From Faecalibacterium sp. UBA1762 (lineage in GTDB: Bacteria > Bacillota > Clostridia > Oscillospirales > Ruminococcaceae): a DNA stretch of 16,701 nt. Position numbers and translations under genes: made by a program. Below are positions 12,869 to 16,701 of the stretch, in pieces; positions within the stretch are counted from its first letter, which is position 1; every line of letters begins with the position of its first letter. Under the pieces are notes generated by a model. That model saw only the letters and a list, made by a program, of their open reading frames with translations. It had not been told where the DNA came from and made no database searches. The DNA lies in the NCBI GenBank assembly GCA_002314755.1, contig DCHC01000028.1:1-16701 (forward strand), written 5' to 3'.

Positions 12869-14239
12869 ATGTACGATATTATTATTATCGGCGCAGGTCC
12901 CGGCGGCATTTTTTCCGCGTTTGAGCTGCAGAAAAAGGCGTCCGGTCTGAAAATTGCCGTTTTTGAATCGGGTCATCCGCTATGTGATCGACACTGCCCC
13001 ATTGACGGAGAAAAGATTAAAAGCTGCATCAACTGCCGCTGCTGTTCTATCATGAGCGGTTTTGGCGGCGCAGGTGCCTTTTCTGACGGTAAGTACAACA
13101 TCACCAACGATTTCGGCGGTACGCTGTACGAACATATCGGTAAAAAGCAGGCTATTGAGCTGATGCACTATGTTGATGATATCAACATGGAATACGGCGG
13201 CAAAGGGACTAAACTTTATTCCACAGCCGGCTCCCGCTTTAAAAAGCTGTGCCTGCAGAATAAGCTGAATTTGCTGGAGGCCTCTGTTCGGCATCTGGGT
13301 ACCGACATCAACTATGTTGTACTGGAAAACCTGTATGCAGAGCTGGAAAAAAATGTCGATTTTTACTTTAACACCCCGGTTCAACATGTTCTGCGCTCTG
13401 AAAAAGGCTATACCGTACAGACTGCCAAGGAAAGCTTTGACTGTCGCCAATGTATTATCTCTGTCGGTCGCAGCGGCAGCAAATGGATGGAAACCGTCTG
13501 TAAGGAGCTGGGAATATCCACCAGCTCCAATCGGGTGGACATCGGTGTTCGGGTGGAGCTGCCTGCCGTAGTGTTCTCTCACCTAACCGACGAGTTGTAC
13601 GAGAGTAAAATTGTCTACCGCACCGAAAAATACGAGGATAATGTCCGCACCTTCTGTATGAATCCCCACGGTATTGTAGTCAACGAAAATACCAACGGTA
13701 TCGTCACTGTAAACGGTCACAGCTATGAAGACCCTGTCCTGCAGACCGAAAACACTAACTTTGCTCTGTTGGTTTCTAAGCATTTTTCCGAACCGTTCAA
13801 GGATAGCAACGGTTACGGTGAAAGTATTGCAAAGCTTTCCAATATGCTGGGCGGGGGCGTCATTGTGCAACGGTTTGGTGACCTGATCCGCGGCAGACGC
13901 AGCAACTCAAAGCGCATTGAGGAGAGCACGGTCACCCCCACCTTAAACGCCACCCCGGGCGACTTAAGTCTGGTTCTGCCTGCGCGTATTTTGGAGGGTA
14001 TTACCGAAATGGTCTATGCCCTGGATCGCATTGCCCCGGGTACAGCCAATGATGATACCCTGCTGTACGGTGTTGAGGTCAAGTTCTACAATATGGAGGT
14101 TGCCCTGAGCGACCATCTGGAGACCCAATATCCGGGCCTGTATGTGATCGGCGACGGCAGCGGCATTACCCATTCACTTTCTCACGCCTCTGCCAGCGGC
14201 GTGTATGTGGCACGGGATATTCTGCAGCGTTACTGCTGA
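12869..14239 (+). CDS. FAD-dependent oxidoreductase, COG2509 type
   Basis: A 456-residue flavoprotein. Residues 3-13 (DIIIIGAGPGG) are the dinucleotide-binding loop, with Glu33 at the end of the second strand (VFESG) as the usual ribose-binding acid. A cysteine cluster (Cys39, 43, 53, 56, 58 and 59) precedes GFGGAGAFSDGKYN near 64-77, a hallmark of this uncharacterised dehydrogenase family. The C-terminus carries the FAD-closing motif GLYVIGDGSGITHSLSHASA near 426-445. GAAGGAGG precedes the ATG. It is a single-gene unit with its own promoter and terminator. Family members are annotated as NAD(P)/FAD-dependent oxidoreductases with no known substrate. The cysteines could bind iron-sulphur or metal, which is inference. 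The family call is good; the reaction is unknown. Confidence 0.88.
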   Translation: MYDIIIIGAGPGGIFSAFELQKKASGLKIAVFESGHPLCDRHCPIDGEKIKSCINCRCCSIMSGFGGAGAFSDGKYNITNDFGGTLYEHIGKKQAIELMHYVDDINMEYGGKGTKLYSTAGSRFKKLCLQNKLNLLEASVRHLGTDINYVVLENLYAELEKNVDFYFNTPVQHVLRSEKGYTVQTAKESFDCRQCIISVGRSGSKWMETVCKELGISTSSNRVDIGVRVELPAVVFSHLTDELYESKIVYRTEKYEDNVRTFCMNPHGIVVNENTNGIVTVNGHSYEDPVLQTENTNFALLVSKHFSEPFKDSNGYGESIAKLSNMLGGGVIVQRFGDLIRGRRSNSKRIEESTVTPTLNATPGDLSLVLPARILEGITEMVYALDRIAPGTANDDTLLYGVEVKFYNMEVALSDHLETQYPGLYVIGDGSGITHSLSHASASGVYVARDILQRYC

Positions 14240-14262
14240 TGATTCCTTATACACTTAAGCAC

Positions 14263-14301
14263 AAAACTCGTAGCAGTTCATAATGAGCTGCTACGAGTTT
14301 T
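14263..14301. terminator. Intrinsic terminator of the oxidoreductase gene
   Basis: A perfect 14-bp stem (AAAACTCGTAGCAG at 14263-14276 with CTGCTACGAGTTTT at 14288-14301) around an 11-base loop, with T-run continuing to 14304. The A-run on its left side lets it also stop transcripts from the converging acyltransferase gene. Confidence 0.85.
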
Positions 14302-14406
14302 TTTGTAAAAAAGTATTGAGCGGTCAACTAATCAACTATCTAACGCATTTCAATAAACTTTGCACAGGTCAATCCATTTTGATACAATCACAAAGGCAAG
14401 CAAACA

Positions 14407-15666
14407 TCAATAGTAAACCGATACGCCGTTAATTGCATAGTCGTTATGGTAACTGGGAATTTCCGGCAGACCGTGACTCACAGAAAGCAGAACGACCGCA
14501 ACGGTAACTGCCAAAATGACAACAGCGCACAAAATTTGATTCTTTTCTAAGAATTTAAGCACACCTGCTCTGCAATATTTTTTATACAACTCGTGAATCA
14601 AAACAGTAAGTGCAAGGATACAGACCACATAGGCAGTCAATGCTATCGGCGTCTGCGGTGCGGGCAGCACTTTCAGCCAGCGCATCAGGAAGAAATAGAC
14701 ATTTGCAATTAAAACCCACTGCACAAGATACAACCCAGGCAGATTCTCCGCCAGATAAGAAAGAGGACGGAATTTCGTGATGTGCAATTTTTCCACAAGC
14801 TGAGAGAGGAGCCACATGACTCCCAAATAGGTAAAGCAACAGCATAAGCTTCCGAACGCATCAAAAGTGTTCATCCATGCATACTTGTAGGTTTCACCAA
14901 TGATACATTCAAAGGGTTTCACTCCTTTTGACCCAAGAACCAAAAAGGCAGTGGTGAGCGCTGCTGCGACAGGCAGCATAATCAAATAAAACTTTTTCTT
15001 GTTTTTAATTTTTAGATAATATTCTCTGAAAAGATTGCCGGCGGCAACAAAGATGAACCAATAAAACAGTGGAAATTCCGCCTCTGCCTTGGTGCCGACA
15101 AGATATCCCAACAGGGCGTTTGCCACCGGCATACCCGTATCGGTAAAGCGGCAGAAATAACCGATAACACTAAGTGCAACGGCTACTGCGAAGATTCCCC
15201 ATGCGTTCAGCTTCAACTTTTTCAAAAGCGCCAAAAGCAAAAAGGCCATTCCCGCAAAAGCTAAAATATCATTGATCAAAATATCGATCATCCACATGAA
15301 AACATAATCGCTTTCCATGGTACCGAAAAAAGTGAGATATGGAATCGTACTGCGGAAAAAATTAAGGAAGAAACTGGTACACAGCAGCGTGAGACCTCTC
15401 TTCAGACAGTGTTGCGGAGTATGAATCCTGCCGATATCAAGCGTAAAGCCCATGCAGAACATAAACGCGGAAGCTCCAATCAAAACATCAAAGATATTTT
15501 CCAAAATGCTTAGTCCTGCACCGGGTTCACCCATGTAAAATTCGCCAAGACAGTGCTCTGTGACCATAGCTAACAAACAAAAACCCTTTATGAAATCAAT
15601 TTCCATGACCCGGCTTCTGCCCTTGTCGGAAAAATTTTTCCCGGCACTTAGATTTTGCGTAATCAT
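14407..15666 (-). CDS. Polytopic membrane protein, probable acyltransferase
   Basis: A 419-residue membrane protein with about ten hydrophobic helices separated by short basic loops (for example KIKNKKKFY and KLKLNA). Near the N-terminus is EIDFIKGFCLLAMVTEHC, in which Lys27-x10-His38 fits the R/K-x10-H signature of membrane O-acyltransferases (family 3); the same segment also resembles the start of heparan-glucosaminide N-acetyltransferase-like (DUF1624) proteins. Such proteins typically acetylate sugars of cell-surface polymers at the membrane. Family placement between these two is unresolved. AAGGAGG precedes the ATG. It stands alone with its own promoter. By eye its coding sequence uses more A/T-ending codons than its neighbours, hinting at acquisition or relaxed bias; this is not measured. 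Confidence 0.78.
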   Translation of the reverse strand: MITQNLSAGKNFSDKGRSRVMEIDFIKGFCLLAMVTEHCLGEFYMGEPGAGLSILENIFDVLIGASAFMFCMGFTLDIGRIHTPQHCLKRGLTLLCTSFFLNFFRSTIPYLTFFGTMESDYVFMWMIDILINDILAFAGMAFLLLALLKKLKLNAWGIFAVAVALSVIGYFCRFTDTGMPVANALLGYLVGTKAEAEFPLFYWFIFVAAGNLFREYYLKIKNKKKFYLIMLPVAAALTTAFLVLGSKGVKPFECIIGETYKYAWMNTFDAFGSLCCCFTYLGVMWLLSQLVEKLHITKFRPLSYLAENLPGLYLVQWVLIANVYFFLMRWLKVLPAPQTPIALTAYVVCILALTVLIHELYKKYCRAGVLKFLEKNQILCAVVILAVTVAVVLLSVSHGLPEIPSYHNDYAINGVSVYY

Positions 15667-15748
15667 TGTTCCTCCTTAATCATCACGACACTAATGAAAT
15701 AATTTTTTGAATATTTGACACAATAGTATCATTTATGCCAACCATTAT

Positions 15749-15777
15749 ATTTTACATCTATTCTTACACAAAGTCAA
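15749..15777 (-). promoter_or_regulatory. Promoter of the acyltransferase-like gene
   Basis: On the minus strand TTGACT (15772-15777) and TAAAAT (15749-15754) are 17 bases apart, leaving a leader of about 80 bases. The remaining intergenic sequence up to the ftsZ terminator is AT-rich with nothing else recognised. Confidence 0.65.
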
Positions 15778-15834
15778 CACATTAATTTCACAAAACCATC
15801 ATCGGATCGATAGCTAATAATCAACAAAGAAAAA

Positions 15835-15856
15835 AGCTGAGTTCTTTCACTCAGCT
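15835..15856 (-). terminator. Intrinsic terminator of ftsZ
   Basis: AGCTGAGT (15849-15856 read on the minus strand) pairs perfectly with ACTCAGCT (15835-15842 read on the minus strand) around a six-base loop, followed on the minus strand by a T-rich run (TTTTTCTTTG). It lies just behind the ftsZ stop at 15868. Confidence 0.85.
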
Positions 15857-15867
15857 CTTTTCATTCA

Positions 15868-16701
15868 TCAGCGATTTTCAAACAAATCCTTCAGCTCTTT
15901 CCAACCGTCATCCGACGCGTCATTCGCAGACCACTTGGGAAAAACCGGAGTCTCCGGTTCTGCCGCAGGTTCTGCCTTGGCAACATCAGCAGTCTGTGTG
16001 ACCACGTCCACAGGGCGGGAGGCCGTTACCGTGGGGGGAACAATCGCCGCACGGTTCTCAAAACCTGTTGCAACTACCGTGACCCTCATCTCGTCCTCCA
16101 TAGTATCGTCAAAGGAGCAACCCCAGATAATATTTGCGTCCGGATGAGCGGAAGCGGTAACCAGGGTTGCCGCCTGTTCCACTTCGTCCAAACCGATATC
16201 ATTAGAAGAAGTGATGCTGATAATCACACCGGTCGCACCGGCGATAGAGGTTTCCAGCAAGGGAGAGTTGATAGCCGCAGTTGCAGCCTCTTCTGCTTTA
16301 TTTTTACCGGTTGCACTACCGACACCCATATGAGCGTAACCGGCGTCTTTCATAATGGTGCGCACATCCGCAAAATCCAGGTTGATAAAGGAGGTGACGT
16401 TAATCAAAGCGGAAATACTCTCCACACCCTGCAACAGAACATTATCGGCAGCAGCAAAAGCATTTTGCATAGTGATGCGCTCATCGCTCAACAGCTTCAG
16501 TCTTTCATTGGGGATGACGATCAAGCTATCCACATTCTCCATCAGGTCAGAGATGCCCTGTTCGGCAACATTCATCTTGCGCTTGCCTTCAAAAGCAAAG
16601 GGCTTGGTCACAATACCGACAGTCAAGATATCTTTATCCTTCGCGATCTGTGCCACCACGGGTACTGCGCCGGTACCTGTACCGCCGCCCATACCGGCAG
16701 T
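15868..16701 (-). CDS. ftsZ: Cell division protein FtsZ (C-terminal part, cut by window edge)
   Basis: The last 277 residues of the tubulin-like GTPase that forms the division ring. At the edge the frame reads TAGMGGGTGTGAVPVVAQ, which holds the GGGTGTG tubulin signature that binds GTP phosphates. The T7 synergy loop is present as NLDFADVRTIM, with the catalytic Asp of N-x-D/F-x-D type, so it looks active. After the globular domain (ending near VTVVATGFENRA) comes a Pro/Ala/Glu/Thr-rich variable linker and a short tail ending DGWKELKDLFENR. The common C-terminal peptide (DIPxFLR-like) used to bind FtsA and SepF is not recognisable. It lacks only the N-terminal part beyond the window. Identity is certain. 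Confidence 0.97.
   Translation of the reverse strand, partial: TAGMGGGTGTGAVPVVAQIAKDKDILTVGIVTKPFAFEGKRKMNVAEQGISDLMENVDSLIVIPNERLKLLSDERITMQNAFAAADNVLLQGVESISALINVTSFINLDFADVRTIMKDAGYAHMGVGSATGKNKAEEAATAAINSPLLETSIAGATGVIISITSSNDIGLDEVEQAATLVTASAHPDANIIWGCSFDDTMEDEMRVTVVATGFENRAAIVPPTVTASRPVDVVTQTADVAKAEPAAEPETPVFPKWSANDASDDGWKELKDLFENR

Noticed and set aside
12980..13582. A 200-codon frame on the minus strand inside the oxidoreductase gene
   Set aside because: It is antisense to a gene with intact FAD motifs, promoter and terminator, and shows no ribosome binding site or domain.

Overview
The window looks like chromosome from an anaerobic, Gram-positive, spore-lineage Firmicute (Clostridia), most likely of the gut Oscillospiraceae/Ruminococcaceae type. 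This is inferred from gene content and style: a YtfJ/GerW sporulation-type protein, the scpA-scpB-ytfI-ytfJ-rluB gene order, strong AGGAGG ribosome binding sites, a glycyl radical enzyme (an oxygen-sensitive class), and a lipoprotein sugar-binding protein with a long Glu-rich linker. No species can be named from sequence alone.

Layout, left to right. (1) 1-2008: the N-terminal half of a pyruvate formate-lyase-like glycyl radical enzyme (minus strand, cut by the left edge exactly after its catalytic cysteine), divergent from an AraC-type regulator. (2) 2114-6795: a three-gene carbohydrate ABC-importer operon on the minus strand, in transcription order binding lipoprotein, a permease fused to a large extracytoplasmic beta-propeller, and a MalG-type permease. 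No ATPase or glycoside hydrolase gene is present. A GC-rich hairpin separates the binding protein from the permeases, and the roughly 300-base leader is rich in short repeats. (3) 7098-10915: a housekeeping operon on the minus strand: scpA, scpB, a DUF2953/YtfI protein, ytfJ, rluB and a small hypothetical gene overlapping the end of rluB. (4) 11193-12629: rpmB (ribosomal protein L28, plus strand) converging through two terminators on a minus-strand mazG-HU pair. (5) 12869-14239: a COG2509-type FAD-dependent oxidoreductase with a cysteine cluster. (6) 14407-15666: a polytopic membrane acyltransferase-like protein, by eye more AT-rich than its neighbours. (7) 15868-16701: the C-terminal part of ftsZ, cut by the right edge.

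How they fit: regions 3, 4 and 7 are core cell biology (chromosome condensation, ribosome, nucleotide clean-up, division). Regions 1 and 2 look like an accessory catabolic locus in which an AraC regulator may control both a radical enzyme and a sugar-type importer; a 10-base motif, AAAGGTACAC, occurs in both promoter regions. The most unusual item is the propeller-permease fusion: seven WD40/PQQ-like blades held outside the membrane between two extra membrane helices, followed by a standard MalF/UgpA-type permease core. It may be an integral sensing or docking module of the importer.

Limits: no searches or calculations were run. Promoters and operators are pattern calls by eye, and substrate specificities are unknown.
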